NCBI GenBank assembly: GCA_019638385.1
Contig: JAHBTW010000019.1
Coordinates: 1-64,000 of the forward strand
Reading direction: 5' to 3'
DNA length: 64,000 bases
Source: Saprospiraceae bacterium
GTDB lineage: Bacteria > Bacteroidota > Bacteroidia > Chitinophagales > Saprospiraceae
Shown: positions 25,208 to 36,000 of the stretch, one piece after another
How positions within the stretch are numbered: position 1 is the first letter of the stretch
Layout: every line of letters begins with the position of its first letter
The notes under the pieces: model-generated
Told to the model about the DNA's origin: nothing
Databases searched by the model: none
The model's input: the letters and a program-made list of their open reading frames with translations, nothing else
Program-made: the position numbers and the translations under genes

Positions 25208-27244
25208 ATGAAAAAGAGAATTATTCATTTCGTACTACTTTTCTTTGTCTGTCAATGGGGTTTTTGTCAAGCTCCTACCATAGACAGCCTCGTTGCCGTC
25301 TTGCCCAAGCTGCCCGACGGCGAAGAAAAGATCGAAGTGCTGAACCAGTTGTTGAAACGCTATCTGAATTCCGATCTGGGCAAGTCTCGAAACTATGCCG
25401 ACCGGGTGGTGGAATTGAGTAGAAAAACCGGCAATCGCGTGGCGCTCGCCACTGCGTATAAAGACATCGGCGTCATTCACCTCATCGGCTCCGTTTTCGA
25501 TTCTGCCGGGTATTACAACCGCTTGGCATTGAAGGAGTACGATCAATTATTGAAAAAAAGTACCGGCGCCGATATTGCCAAAATACAGGAAGGCTACACT
25601 GGTACCGTCTCTAATATCGGCAACTGGCACTACTATCAGTCGGCGCTTGATTCCGCCGTCGTTTATCACCAACAGTCGGTGGAGCTGGGCCAAAAATGGG
25701 GCGCCGATAAGCCCAAAGCTAACTCATTAAGTACGTTGGCGTATATCTATCTCGATCAGGCGAAATACGAACAGGCCATCGAAATGCACTTCGAAGCGCT
25801 CCGTACTTTTGAAAGGTTAGATAATCAGGACGGCATTTCGAGAAGCTATCAGGGCATCGGGGAGATCACTTGCGGGTACCTGAATAAATGCGAGCAGGCA
25901 TTGGATTACTATCGCAAAGCCCTGAAAATCAAGATTGAAACAGGCAGCGAGCGGGGAATGGCCTATGTGTTTCGCATGATCGGGGGCGCTCACGAGAAAT
26001 TGTCTGCGATAGATTCTGCCTTTTACTACTATGAAAAAGCGGTAGCACTGGCGGAGAAGCTCAACGACAAAAGGCTGCTCGTGGACGGCTATTCTGCATT
26101 GGCTTCGGTGGCAGAGGCCCTCGGTAAATCGGAAGAGGAACGTCTCGCTCTCAACCTCAAATACATTGGGGTGGCGGAGGAAATCGGGCGTATTGACGGG
26201 CTGTATGTGGGATATTCCAACCTCGGCATCATTTACCAAAAAAGAGGCGAGTTTGCCAAAGCCGTCGCTTACAACCAAAAGGCTGCCAATCTGGCGGAAA
26301 GTCAGAAAAATTATGGGTTTTTAGAGCGGCTATACTTCCGGCAATACGGCATTTACAAAGACCATCTACGCGACGAATCGAACGCGCTGGCGGCGCTGGA
26401 AGCCTATTTAGTCAACCACGACAGCGTGAGCAATGCCGCCAAATTCCAGGCCGTGCAAGACGTCAGCATTCGTTACGAAACCGAAAAAAAGGAGGTACTC
26501 ATTGCCGAGCAGCAGGAAGACATCCGGCAGGGGCGTATTCGCTTTGGGCTTGTCGCGGGTATTCTGGCGCTAGCCCTGGCGGGCGGCGGGCTTTTGTTTC
26601 GCCTGACCCGCATTTTGCGCAAGCGCAACGAGGAAAAAGAGTTTTTGATCAAAGAAATACACCACCGGGTGAAAAACAACCTGCAAGTGCTATCGAGCCT
26701 GTTGCATCTGCAATCCCGCCATATCAAAGACGAAACGGCCCTCGATGCCGTGCGCGAAGGCCAAAACCGGGTAGAGGCAATGGGCCTCATTCATCAAAAA
26801 CTCTACATGGGCGACAACCTCGCCGCCATAGAAATGCGCGACTACTTCTACAACCTCGGCGATACCCTGCTCGACTCATTTGGATTAGACGATCGGGTGG
26901 AAATCATTTACCACCTCGAGCCCATGCGCCTCGATGTGGACACCGCCATTCCATTGGGGCTGATTGTCAATGAATTACTAACCAATTCGCTGAAATACGC
27001 CTTCCCTGACGGCCGGCAGGGCATCATCGAAATTTCGCTGTGGCAAAACGATAAGGGCAAGCTCTGTCTCCGGGTGGCCGACAACGGCGTGGGGCAGGCC
27101 GGCGCTCCCGTGCTGAAAACCAGTACCTCTTTCGGTTCCAATCTTATAGAAATATTGAGCAAAAAACTGAAAGGCAAACCGCAGGTATCCCACGAAAACG
27201 GGTACGCTACGCTCATCGAGATGGAGCAGTATCGGATGGGGTAA
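25208..27244 (+). CDS. TPR-containing HisKA_2 sensor histidine kinase
   Basis: 678 residues starting MKKRIIHFVLLFFVCQWGFC (signal peptide, TPR part outside the cytoplasm). About seven TPR repeats fill residues 40-430. One membrane helix at about 447-468 (GLVAGILALALAGGGLLF) is followed by the HisKA_2 motif EIHHRVKNNLQVLSSLLHLQ, where His485/His486 are the phosphoacceptor region, and an HATPase_c domain (about 570-675; NELLTNSLKYAFP, then VADNGVGQ). It would sense something by its periplasmic TPRs and pass phosphate to a response regulator. No regulator gene is adjacent, so it is an orphan in the middle of the secreted-protein island. The ATG at 25208 is chosen because the signal peptide begins there. 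Confidence 0.88.
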   Translation: MKKRIIHFVLLFFVCQWGFCQAPTIDSLVAVLPKLPDGEEKIEVLNQLLKRYLNSDLGKSRNYADRVVELSRKTGNRVALATAYKDIGVIHLIGSVFDSAGYYNRLALKEYDQLLKKSTGADIAKIQEGYTGTVSNIGNWHYYQSALDSAVVYHQQSVELGQKWGADKPKANSLSTLAYIYLDQAKYEQAIEMHFEALRTFERLDNQDGISRSYQGIGEITCGYLNKCEQALDYYRKALKIKIETGSERGMAYVFRMIGGAHEKLSAIDSAFYYYEKAVALAEKLNDKRLLVDGYSALASVAEALGKSEEERLALNLKYIGVAEEIGRIDGLYVGYSNLGIIYQKRGEFAKAVAYNQKAANLAESQKNYGFLERLYFRQYGIYKDHLRDESNALAALEAYLVNHDSVSNAAKFQAVQDVSIRYETEKKEVLIAEQQEDIRQGRIRFGLVAGILALALAGGGLLFRLTRILRKRNEEKEFLIKEIHHRVKNNLQVLSSLLHLQSRHIKDETALDAVREGQNRVEAMGLIHQKLYMGDNLAAIEMRDYFYNLGDTLLDSFGLDDRVEIIYHLEPMRLDVDTAIPLGLIVNELLTNSLKYAFPDGRQGIIEISLWQNDKGKLCLRVADNGVGQAGAPVLKTSTSFGSNLIEILSKKLKGKPQVSHENGYATLIEMEQYRMG

Positions 27245-27255
27245 AATTGGTGCCT

Positions 27256-27300
27256 CTGTGAAATTACGGCCATTCACTGGCTTTTGGGCGGCCATTTCAC
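27256..27300. repeat. Intergenic element shared with 61748-61845
   Basis: CTGTGAAATT, then CC-R-TTCACTGGCT, then GGC is found here and again after the last giant gene (six mismatches over 34 bases by eye). The two ends, GTGAAAT and ATTTCAC, are inverted, so the element can fold into a hairpin. Confidence 0.55.
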
Positions 27301-27391
27301 TCTTCATATGGATATCGCCTGATTATTCTAAATAATTTGGTAAATCCCGCTTATTTTTTCGCACCGCACCTCCAAAAGCCCCCAAAAAAGG

Positions 27392-27399
27392 TATGTTTG
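27392..27399 (+). promoter_or_regulatory. -7 box for the tail-collar/LRR/giant protein operon
   Basis: TATGTTTG matches TAnnTTTG, 39 bases before the ATG of the tail-collar gene. No clear -33 element is seen. Confidence 0.5.
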
Positions 27400-27437
27400 T
27401 ATAACGTTTTTTTTTAAACACTCAAAAATTCACCTTT

Positions 27438-27956
27438 ATGGAACCATTTATCGGTCAAATTCAGGCATTCGGATTTAATTTTGCACCCAGAGGCTGGGCG
27501 CTTTGTCAGGGACAACTTATGTCTATTGCCCAGAATTCTGCACTTTTTTCGCTGCTCGGCACCATGTATGGCGGCGATGGCCGTACCACCTTTGGTCTCC
27601 CCGATCTGCGCGGACGTTCCATCGTTGGCTTTGGACAAGGCCCCGGACTGTCTCCTATTACACAGGGGGAGAAAGGCGGCGCCGAAACGGTTACCCTCCT
27701 GACCTCGAACATGCCGGTTCACAACCACATGGTAACTGCTACGGATAGCGATGCCAACAGCGACGAAGCCGGCAACGGCGCAAGACTCGGCACCGCCGGC
27801 GCCAATATCTATGCCTCCGGGGGAAGCGCAACGGTGCATCTGGCTGCCGATTCGACTACGCCGGCAGGGGGCAACGTGCCCTTCAATAACCGGGATCCTT
27901 ACCTCGGGCTGAATTACTGCATCGCGCTGGAAGGTATATTCCCTTCGCGCAGCTAA
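27438..27956 (+). CDS. Phage tail-collar domain protein (microcystin-dependent-protein-like)
   Basis: 172 residues. Residues about 5-62 are a tail-collar domain: IGQIQAFGFNFAPRGWALCQ, then SLLGTMYGGDGRTTFGLPDL and RGRSIVGFGQGPGL. The C-terminal part has the usual NMPVHNHMV motif and ends NYCIALEGIFPSRS. Such proteins (MdpB-like) are short, trimeric phage-fibre-like proteins that occur outside phages in many Bacteroidota; their role is unclear. No signal peptide is evident. The gene is followed 12 bases later by a leucine-rich repeat gene on the same strand, and no other phage gene is nearby. Confidence 0.88.
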   Translation: MEPFIGQIQAFGFNFAPRGWALCQGQLMSIAQNSALFSLLGTMYGGDGRTTFGLPDLRGRSIVGFGQGPGLSPITQGEKGGAETVTLLTSNMPVHNHMVTATDSDANSDEAGNGARLGTAGANIYASGGSATVHLAADSTTPAGGNVPFNNRDPYLGLNYCIALEGIFPSRS

Positions 27957-27968
27957 CTACCTACACCC

Positions 27969-28577
27969 ATGCCCGTGCAATTCACCATCCAAACAGCACA
28001 AGCCTGGTGGAATAAGCTCGAATTGCAATGGAAAATTGCATTCAACGAAGCCGTCTTTGGGAAAGGCTCCTCTGCGGAGCCTCCCAAAGACGATGAGTTG
28101 CCGGCCCTGCTCAACCAAACAGAGGTTCTGCGATTGGCAGGTCCTGCGGCTTACAGCCCCAATGTGTCGGCAGCCCTCACCAACCTGTCGGGAATCGAAG
28201 CGCTGCACCAGCTCCGGTTTTTGTCCGTCACCAGTATGCAACTCAAAAGTATCAGGGAACTGGCTCCGCTAACCCAACTGCGCAACCTGTACCTCTACGA
28301 TAACCAAATCGAGTCGCTCGAAGGCATCGAAACCCTGACCGAACTGGAAGAACTCTACTTCCAAAACAATCTGGTAGCTGATCTCCGCCCGTTACAAAAC
28401 CTTACCAGGCTTCGGGTAATCTACGCCGGCAATAACCGGATTGAAACACTGGAAGGTCTCACCGAGGCCCATGCCGAACACCTCAAACGATTCTACATAC
28501 TGCCCAATCAATATCTGCCCGACCGAGAAGCCATCCGGCTTCAAAATGAATTGGGCATCCTGGCCCGAATGGGCTAA
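27969..28577 (+). CDS. Leucine-rich repeat protein
   Basis: 202 residues without signal peptide. Residues about 60-170 contain four to five internalin-type LRRs of about 22 residues (LRFLSVTSMQLKSIRELAPL, LRNLYLYDNQIESLEGIETL, LEELYFQNNLVADLRPLQN, LRVIYAGNNRIETLEGLTEA). The N-terminal 55 residues (FTIQTAQAWWNKLELQWKIA) form a helical cap recognisable in other Bacteroidota LRR proteins. It probably binds a protein partner. It lies between the tail-collar gene (12-base gap) and a giant T9SS protein (52-base gap), so a three-gene operon is likely. Confidence 0.85.
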   Translation: MPVQFTIQTAQAWWNKLELQWKIAFNEAVFGKGSSAEPPKDDELPALLNQTEVLRLAGPAAYSPNVSAALTNLSGIEALHQLRFLSVTSMQLKSIRELAPLTQLRNLYLYDNQIESLEGIETLTELEELYFQNNLVADLRPLQNLTRLRVIYAGNNRIETLEGLTEAHAEHLKRFYILPNQYLPDREAIRLQNELGILARMG

Positions 28578-28629
28578 TTCATATCTCTCAAACCAATTTG
28601 AAAACTATTCAATCATTAAATTATCAATC

Positions 28630-31600
28630 ATGAAAGCTTTCTATCTCCTCTTGTTCAGCTTGCTCCTTCTCGGAACCCAAAGCTATGCCCAGTACTCCGA
28701 AACCTTCAGCGTGCCCAACAAAGGCATCCTGGCAGGGCCCTGCACCACCAACGCCCCTACTACCTGCACCAACTTCGACTTTGCCGGGGTGGACTGGACG
28801 TTGGAAGGGAATTTGAGTGGTCTTACTGCTGCTGACGATAATTTCTTTACTGTTGGTGGTGTGCTCCGCGCAATGGACATTGACGAAGAAATCTGCTGGC
28901 TCAGCCCGGTGCTCAATATGACGGGCACCGCTTCCTTTTCGATGGATTTGACCTGGTTGGCATTTGACAACTACACCAGCCCACCCCAATCAATAGGTTC
29001 GCAAGACTATATCGATGTATCCTACCGCATCGACGGCGGCAGTTGGGTGACACTACCCAACGCCGTGGGGGGAGGACCTCGGACAATATCATACGCTACT
29101 ACGCCTCCCACCAGTAACGTTGACGGCAGCATCAGCGGCCTGGGTGCTTCCGGTCTCACAGGTTCCACTTTGCAAATTCGGGTATGCGTGGATGTGAATG
29201 CAGCTACAGAACTCGTCACCATTGATAACGTAGCCGCCGTGAATGCCACCACCGGCATGGGCGGCCCGGTTTGCGATCTCAACCTGGTCAGCATCAGCTC
29301 CACCAACGAAGACTGTCCCGGCGCCAATGATGGCAGCATCACAGTGAATGCCACCACCAGCAACGGCCCCATCACCTACACCCTTAGCGGGCCGGTGAAC
29401 GGCAGCAACCAAACGGGCGTGTTCAATAACCTGCCCCCGGGCAGCTACTCCGTAAGCTTGCAAGACGGCTCCTTTGCGCCCGGCGACTGCACCGAAAGCG
29501 GCATGGCGACCATCGCCGCCGGCGTGGACACGAACCCGCCCACGGGTCAGGTTTCCCCCATCACCCTCAATTGCCCCGACGATGTACCGGATCCCGATCC
29601 CTCTGTGGTTACCAACGTGGATGATAACTGCATGATCCCCTGCGTAACCGATCCCTGGATCAATGAATTTCACTACGACAATATCGGAACCGACGTCAAC
29701 GAATTCATCGAAGTGGCCGGCCCGGCGGGTATCAATTTGAGCGTATATACGCTTTATGCATACAATGGCGCTACCGGTCAATTCTACAATACGTTCAATC
29801 TGACAGGTATCGTCCCCAACGAAGACAACGGCTTCGGCGCGGCATTTGTGCCGGCCCCCAACCTTCAAAATATGACCTCCGGCATCGCCCTGGTGAAAAA
29901 CGGCACCGAAGTCATCGAGTTCATCAGCTACGAAGGCGTAGTAACCGCCACCAATGGCCCCGCCATGGGCATGACCTCGGTGGATGTGGGGGTATCAGAA
30001 TCCACCACGACTACTCCCGAAGATGGCAGCCTGGGTCGTATAGGCAACGGTAACAAACCCGGCGATTTCACCTGGGCGGTACTCACCCAAACCCAGGGCA
30101 ATCTGAACACGGGTCAAACCATTACGGACTGCCCGGATAATGAACCTACGGTAGTTCACTTCAGTGATAGCAACAATGGCGGCTCGGGCAGCAGCGCCGA
30201 CCCTTACATCGTCACCCGTACCTACCGCGTCACCGACGCTTACGGCAATTTCACCGACATAACCCAGACCCTCACGGCCAACAACTGCTGTACCGCGCCC
30301 ACTGCGACCATCACTAATCTGTCGCTGAACCAGCCGGACTATTGCCCCGGAGAAGGCATTGTGCTCACCATCACGGGCAGCCTGAATGATGCTACCGAAT
30401 GGGTGGTTTACACGGGCGGTTGTGGCGGCACGGAAATTACGCGGAGTACGTCTTCTGTGATTAACCTGGGTTCTCTGGCTGGTTTTGGCACTACTACCAT
30501 TTATGTACGTGGTGAAGGCGCCTGTGTAGAAAATCCTGGGAGCTGTGTATCCACAGACATTATAGTGGCAGGTAGGGTGACCGCCCTGTGCGTTGCGCCT
30601 TTCAACATTCAACTGGATGCCGCTGGGATGGCCACGATCACGGCCGCGCAGATCGACAACGGCTCTACCGCTTGTACTACGCCTACCCTGGCCCTCGACG
30701 TGAGCAGCTTCACCTGTGCCGAAGCTGGTCCTAACCTGGTCACCCTGACGGTTAGCGATGGTGCTCTCATGAGCCAGTGTGCGACCACCGTAACGGTCAA
30801 TGACGTGACGCCTCCCAGCTTCACCTGCCCGGCCAATCAGGATGTGAATCTGAATGCTACTTGCGAACTCGTCGTGCCCGACCTCATCACCGGCCTGACG
30901 GGTATGGACAATTGCGGCACGGTGAGCTTTATGCAAAGCCCCACAGCCGGCACAGCGGTAGCTTCTGCACACAACGGCACCGTAACTGTGACCATCACCG
31001 CGAGCGACGGCAACGGAAACACTTCCAACTGCTCGATGACCCTGACGGGTAAGGACATGACGCAACCCAGCTTCACCTGCCCGGCCAATCAGGAGGTGAA
31101 TCTGAATGCCACTTGCGAATTAGTGGTGCCCGATCTCATCACCGATCTGACCGGTACCGACAACTGCGGCACGGTGAGCTTTACGCAAAGCCCCACAGCC
31201 GGCACAGCGGTAGCTTCTGCACACAACGGCACAGTAACTGTGACCATCATTGCGAGTGACGGCAACGGCAATTCTTCCAACTGTCAGGTCACCCTGACGG
31301 GTAAAGATGTGACGTTGCCTGTGATCACCTGTCCGGCCAACATTCCCGTCAATACCGATCCCGGCCAATGTAGCGCAGTGGTTGTTTATACCGCTCCGAC
31401 AGGTATAGACAACTGCTCCGGCGCAACGACGATACGCATCGCCGGTCCGGCAAGCGGCGCTACCTTCCCGTTGGGAATGACAACGGTAACGCATGTCGTG
31501 ACCGATTTGGCCGGCAATTCCGCGAGCTGCTCGTTCACCGTCATCGTGACGGATACGGAGCCGCCCACGATACAGTGTTTCAATCAAACCGTCACCCTCA

Positions 31601-32655
31601 ACGGGGAGACGACCATCCCGCTCAACGCCGGTAGTCTCGTAGATACCACCGACAACTGCGGCGTGGCAACCATTGAGCTATTTCCCACCGGCATCTCCTG
31701 CGAGCAAGTCGGCCAAACGGTTCCGGTAACGGTCACCGTGACGGACATCAACGACAACCCAGCCACCTGTACGAGCAACATCACAGTAACGGGCTTGCCC
31801 TGCGGCTGGAGCCAACAACCCGACGGTGTCAACTGCGCCGATGGAAATAGCATCGGGTACAACACCGGCACCGGCGTGTGGACGGCCACGAGTACCAATT
31901 GCTTTTACGGCCCCGGCTTCACGAGCGATGCCACAGCCTTTGCACAGCGCACGCTGTGCGGCGACGGCAGCATCACGGCACAAGTAACCGACATCAGCGG
32001 CACGGCGCTCGGCTGGGCCGGTGTGGTGATGCGCGAGACCAATGTCGCCGGCGCCAAGAAAGCGCAACTGATGACCAATCTTAGTGCGCTGAGCCGGCGC
32101 GAGTTCCGCACCACCACCAACGGTGCGGCCAATCCGCAGCAGTTTCCGAGTCAGAATCGGTATTGGTTGCGTTTGGTGCGGGTGGGCAATCAGTTCAGTA
32201 TGTATGTGTCGTCCAACGGCGCGGCGTGGTACTTCGTGGGCGCGCAAAACATTCCGATGAATGTATGTATTCAGATGGGCTTGGTAGCCACCAATTACCA
32301 ACAAACGAGTACTGTGACGGCTACCTTTGCGAATGTGAGCTACACGGGCAGCAATGTGCCGCCGCTGGGCGAGGCCACGCCTGCGGCGTGGATAGAGTCT
32401 CCGCACGATTTCCAGGCGTATCCGAATCCGACGAGCGGGGAGTTGAATGTAAATCTTACACAGTATCTCGGAAGAGCAGTGCGGGTGGAGGTGTATAGCC
32501 TCACCGGGCAGTTGTTGCACTTTGTGGAGATAGAGGAGGTGCAAACCGTGATAGAACAGCTTGACCTGTCGGCGCTTCAAAATGGTATGTATCTGGTGAA
32601 AGTGAAAACGGACGGCCTGCCGGATGCGACGCGGCGGGTGGTACTGACGCGGTAG
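28630..32655 (+). CDS. Giant T9SS protein with SprB-like, LTD-like, HYR and DUF1349-like domains
   Basis: 1341 residues starting MKAFYLLLFSLLLLGTQSYA (signal peptide). N-terminal beta-sandwich about 22-215; SprB-like repeat about 217-300 (NDGSITVNATTSNGPITYTL); LTD-like domain about 338-497 (WINEFHYDNIGTDVNEFIEV); Ig-like region; then four HYR-like domains about 726-1053, the first two almost identical (PSFTCPANQDVNLNATCELV / PSFTCPANQEVNLNATCELV). The shared DUF1349-like module is at about 1056-1240 and the type A sorting domain at about 1256-1341. It is the last gene of the tail-collar/LRR operon. In-frame sequence upstream to 28441 overlaps the LRR gene and is not used. Confidence 0.85.
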   Translation: MKAFYLLLFSLLLLGTQSYAQYSETFSVPNKGILAGPCTTNAPTTCTNFDFAGVDWTLEGNLSGLTAADDNFFTVGGVLRAMDIDEEICWLSPVLNMTGTASFSMDLTWLAFDNYTSPPQSIGSQDYIDVSYRIDGGSWVTLPNAVGGGPRTISYATTPPTSNVDGSISGLGASGLTGSTLQIRVCVDVNAATELVTIDNVAAVNATTGMGGPVCDLNLVSISSTNEDCPGANDGSITVNATTSNGPITYTLSGPVNGSNQTGVFNNLPPGSYSVSLQDGSFAPGDCTESGMATIAAGVDTNPPTGQVSPITLNCPDDVPDPDPSVVTNVDDNCMIPCVTDPWINEFHYDNIGTDVNEFIEVAGPAGINLSVYTLYAYNGATGQFYNTFNLTGIVPNEDNGFGAAFVPAPNLQNMTSGIALVKNGTEVIEFISYEGVVTATNGPAMGMTSVDVGVSESTTTTPEDGSLGRIGNGNKPGDFTWAVLTQTQGNLNTGQTITDCPDNEPTVVHFSDSNNGGSGSSADPYIVTRTYRVTDAYGNFTDITQTLTANNCCTAPTATITNLSLNQPDYCPGEGIVLTITGSLNDATEWVVYTGGCGGTEITRSTSSVINLGSLAGFGTTTIYVRGEGACVENPGSCVSTDIIVAGRVTALCVAPFNIQLDAAGMATITAAQIDNGSTACTTPTLALDVSSFTCAEAGPNLVTLTVSDGALMSQCATTVTVNDVTPPSFTCPANQDVNLNATCELVVPDLITGLTGMDNCGTVSFMQSPTAGTAVASAHNGTVTVTITASDGNGNTSNCSMTLTGKDMTQPSFTCPANQEVNLNATCELVVPDLITDLTGTDNCGTVSFTQSPTAGTAVASAHNGTVTVTIIASDGNGNSSNCQVTLTGKDVTLPVITCPANIPVNTDPGQCSAVVVYTAPTGIDNCSGATTIRIAGPASGATFPLGMTTVTHVVTDLAGNSASCSFTVIVTDTEPPTIQCFNQTVTLNGETTIPLNAGSLVDTTDNCGVATIELFPTGISCEQVGQTVPVTVTVTDINDNPATCTSNITVTGLPCGWSQQPDGVNCADGNSIGYNTGTGVWTATSTNCFYGPGFTSDATAFAQRTLCGDGSITAQVTDISGTALGWAGVVMRETNVAGAKKAQLMTNLSALSRREFRTTTNGAANPQQFPSQNRYWLRLVRVGNQFSMYVSSNGAAWYFVGAQNIPMNVCIQMGLVATNYQQTSTVTATFANVSYTGSNVPPLGEATPAAWIESPHDFQAYPNPTSGELNVNLTQYLGRAVRVEVYSLTGQLLHFVEIEEVQTVIEQLDLSALQNGMYLVKVKTDGLPDATRRVVLTR

Positions 32656-32750
32656 TTTGGCGGAACTCCGTTCCGCTCCCGCATACAAAGCGGGTAGAAC
32701 CCGCCGGATAGCTTGGTGGAACCGATCCGGCGCCGTGCCGGAGTACGCAG

Positions 32751-32783
32751 AGAGGGCGTCTCTTCAGGAGATGCCCTCTTTTC
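32751..32783 (+). terminator. Terminator after the third giant gene
   Basis: AGAGGGCGTCTC pairs with GAGATGCCCTCT across TTCAG, followed by TTTT. Confidence 0.85.
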
Positions 32784-33036
32784 GTTAAATTCATGATGGA
32801 GCGAGGGCAAGTTTTGCAGTCGCCGGGACATTAAGTTTTCAAATTCGGCTGTGTCAGAACCGGAGAATTGACAAAAATCAATAGTTTTACGCCGGCAATA
32901 ACCTTTTTAACGGCCTATCTTTAAATTGCTGCTAATGACAAATCGCATCTTTACTACATATCCCCTTAGTTTTGAAGCGAGTACCTCCAGTCGCTTTTCG
33001 GCAACACTTCCTCACGACACATTAATGCCAAACGAT

Positions 33037-36000
33037 ATGAACCGTATTTCTACTTTCCGGTGTGTGGCCGGCACAATCCTCTTTTGCATCCTGCTGTTCA
33101 CCGGCAGCCAATGGGCGCATGCGCAGATGCTGATCCCGAATACCACCGCTCAAACCCAAAACTTCGACGGCATGGGGAGCAGCGCTACGGCTACTTTGCC
33201 TACCGGGTTCCGGGTATCGGACGGGACAATGTATTCGACAGGCACTACTACCACTACACAAGCGGCGGGCACAACAGGTGTCGGGGTGCTCACAGGTGGT
33301 TCCACTGGCGGCACATATAATTTCGCCAACGGTGTTACTGCAAGTTCCACCGACCGTGCACTGGGTTTTCTGACTTCTGGGTCTTTTACTTCTCCCCGAA
33401 GCATCATGCTGGAAATCCAGAATACCACCGGTTCAACCATAACAGAGTTAGCCATCACTTTTGATTATGAGAAATACCGCTCCGGTACACGAGCTTTTGA
33501 CTGGACTTTTTTCAGCGGCACGGATGGCATTGCCTGGACGGCTCGCACAGCCGGAGATCAGTCTTATGCGGCAGATGCCAATAATACCACTATTAGTAAC
33601 CCGCCCACTACTATTGGAAAAACAGTCACTATCACCGGGCTTTCCATTGCCCATAATGCAAAATATTATCTGCGCTGGACGTTCACCGGAGTAGGAGGCA
33701 GTACCAATGGCCAAGCAATCGGTATTGATAACTTTTCTGTGACAGCGACTGTAGCTGCTCCCCCCGACTACACCATCACTACCACGGGCAATGCTATCAT
33801 CATCACCGACATCTCCGGCAACGGCGAAACGCTGAACGTGACAGAAAGCGGCAGCAACGTCAACTTCAATGTAGTCGGGCGTACCTACTCTTTGAATGGC
33901 GGCGCTGTAACGGCCTTCCCGGTAAACGTTCCTTTAGCAGGGGCCAACTCCATCAGCATCAATACCGCCGCCGGCAACGACATCATCAACATCGGCGCCT
34001 TTACGGCAAATCTACCGAGCCTCAGCATCAACGGCGGCACAGGTGACGATGTGGTGAACTTCAACGGCGACATCACGTTCGCCGCTAATGCCAACCTAGA
34101 TGTGGATTTACAAAACGACGACGCTACGCCAGGCGTAGATCAGGTAACGGTAGCGGCGAATGCCAACCTGATTCTTTCCGGCACGGGCGCGGCCACGGTG
34201 AAGGTCAGCAGAAATATAGTCGTCAATGCTGCCGGCAGCATCGAAACCGTTGACGGCAACCTGACCGTGGAGGCCAATCAGCAGATGACGGCCACTTCGG
34301 GCAGTTTTGTCGGTGTAGATATATCCGGCGGGGCGCTACAAATCAATGGCAGCGGTGCATTGACCGTGAAGGGCCGGGGAGGCAATACAGGTAGTATCCA
34401 ACATGGTATACAGATAACCGGTGCCGGGAAGATTGAGGGGGGCAACGGTACGGGCACTGTTGTTGGTACAGGCGGCACGAGCACGGGCAGCGACAATTAC
34501 GGCATTGTGATCGCAACGGCAGGACAGATCACATCGGGCGGGTCGGGCACGGTCAGCGTCAGCGGGACCGGCGGCTCCGGCCCGGGACTTTTTAACTACG
34601 GCTTGTTGATTGAAGGCGCCAATTCACGGATTACCTCCGGCGGCGGTGCAGTGGAAGTAAACGGCCAGGGCGGCGGAGGTTCTGGTTCCGGCAGCCTCAA
34701 TCACGGCATACGGCTCGCCGGCGCGGCTCAGATCACATCGGGCGGCAGCGGTACGGTGACCGTACAAGGCACGGGCGGCACGGGCACGGGCAGCGACAAT
34801 TACGGCATTGTGATCGCAACGGCAGGACAGATCACATCGGGCGGGTCGGGCACGGTCAGCGTCAGCGGGACCGGCGGCTCCGGCCCGGGATTTTTTAACT
34901 ACGGCTTGATAATTGAAGGCGCCGATTCACGGATTACATCCGGTGGCGGCGACGTGGAGGTAACCGGCCAGGGCGGCGGTGGCTCGGGTTCGGGCACCGT
35001 CAATCACGGCATACGGCTCGTTAACGAGGGCCGGATCACATCGGGCGGCAGCGGTACGGTAACCGTACAAGGTACGGGCGGCACGGGCACGGGCAGCGAC
35101 AATTACGGCGTGGAAGTGCGGGGTACGAATACGCAAATCACGTCGAGCGGCGGGGCGGTGCTGGTGACGGGAACCGGCGGTGGGACGGCTACTCCTTTTA
35201 ATTACGGAGTGTTTGTTGTTGACGGCGGTGTAATCATGAATGCAGGAACCGGAGCGGCGGCTACCGTAACCGTCGTTGGTCAGGGAGGCAACTCCCCGGG
35301 CGCAGTCGGGGGCAATTACGGCATTTATCTGGATGGCTCAAACACGCAAATTACTTCCAGCGGTGGTGCGGTCAGCGTGACGGGCATCGGCAATCAAAAT
35401 AGCGAGGCGATTCGAATACAGAGCAACGCCGGGATCACTTCCGGCGGCAATGCCGACATTACCGTCGTGGCCGACGGCATCAATCTCATCGCACCCGGTC
35501 TCATCAACTCCGGTATGGGCGCCACTACCATACGCCCCCGCACCACCGGCACACGGATCAACCTCGGCGGCGCAGACGTGCTCAGCGGCAGCCCGCTCAC
35601 CCTCGGCCTCACCGATGCGGAATTAGACCAGGTAAGCGCCGGCACGCTCATCCTCGGAAACGCCAACAGCGGCAACCTGACCGTCAGCGCGGCCATCAGC
35701 CGCCCGGCAGCCACCAATGTGCAACTGCGTAGTGGCGGCGACGTCATCTTCAATGAAAACTTCAACACCAACGGCGGCACGCTCCTGCTCGTCCCGGGCA
35801 ATTCTCCGGCGGCAGTAAAACCGGTGTTCAACGGCACCGATGCCACGGCGAGCGTAGTATCTTTTGCCAGTGACTTGGACATCGTCATCAACGGCACTAC
35901 GCCGGGCGACGGCGCGGGAGCCACATATACCCAACTGACCGTTCTAGGCGACGTGAACCTCACGGGCGTGGACCTTGTGCTCAGCGGCAGCCATGCCCCG

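Noticed and set aside
27438..27956. Prophage
   Set aside because: A single tail-collar gene without any capsid, terminase, integrase or lysis gene nearby; such solitary genes are common in Bacteroidota.
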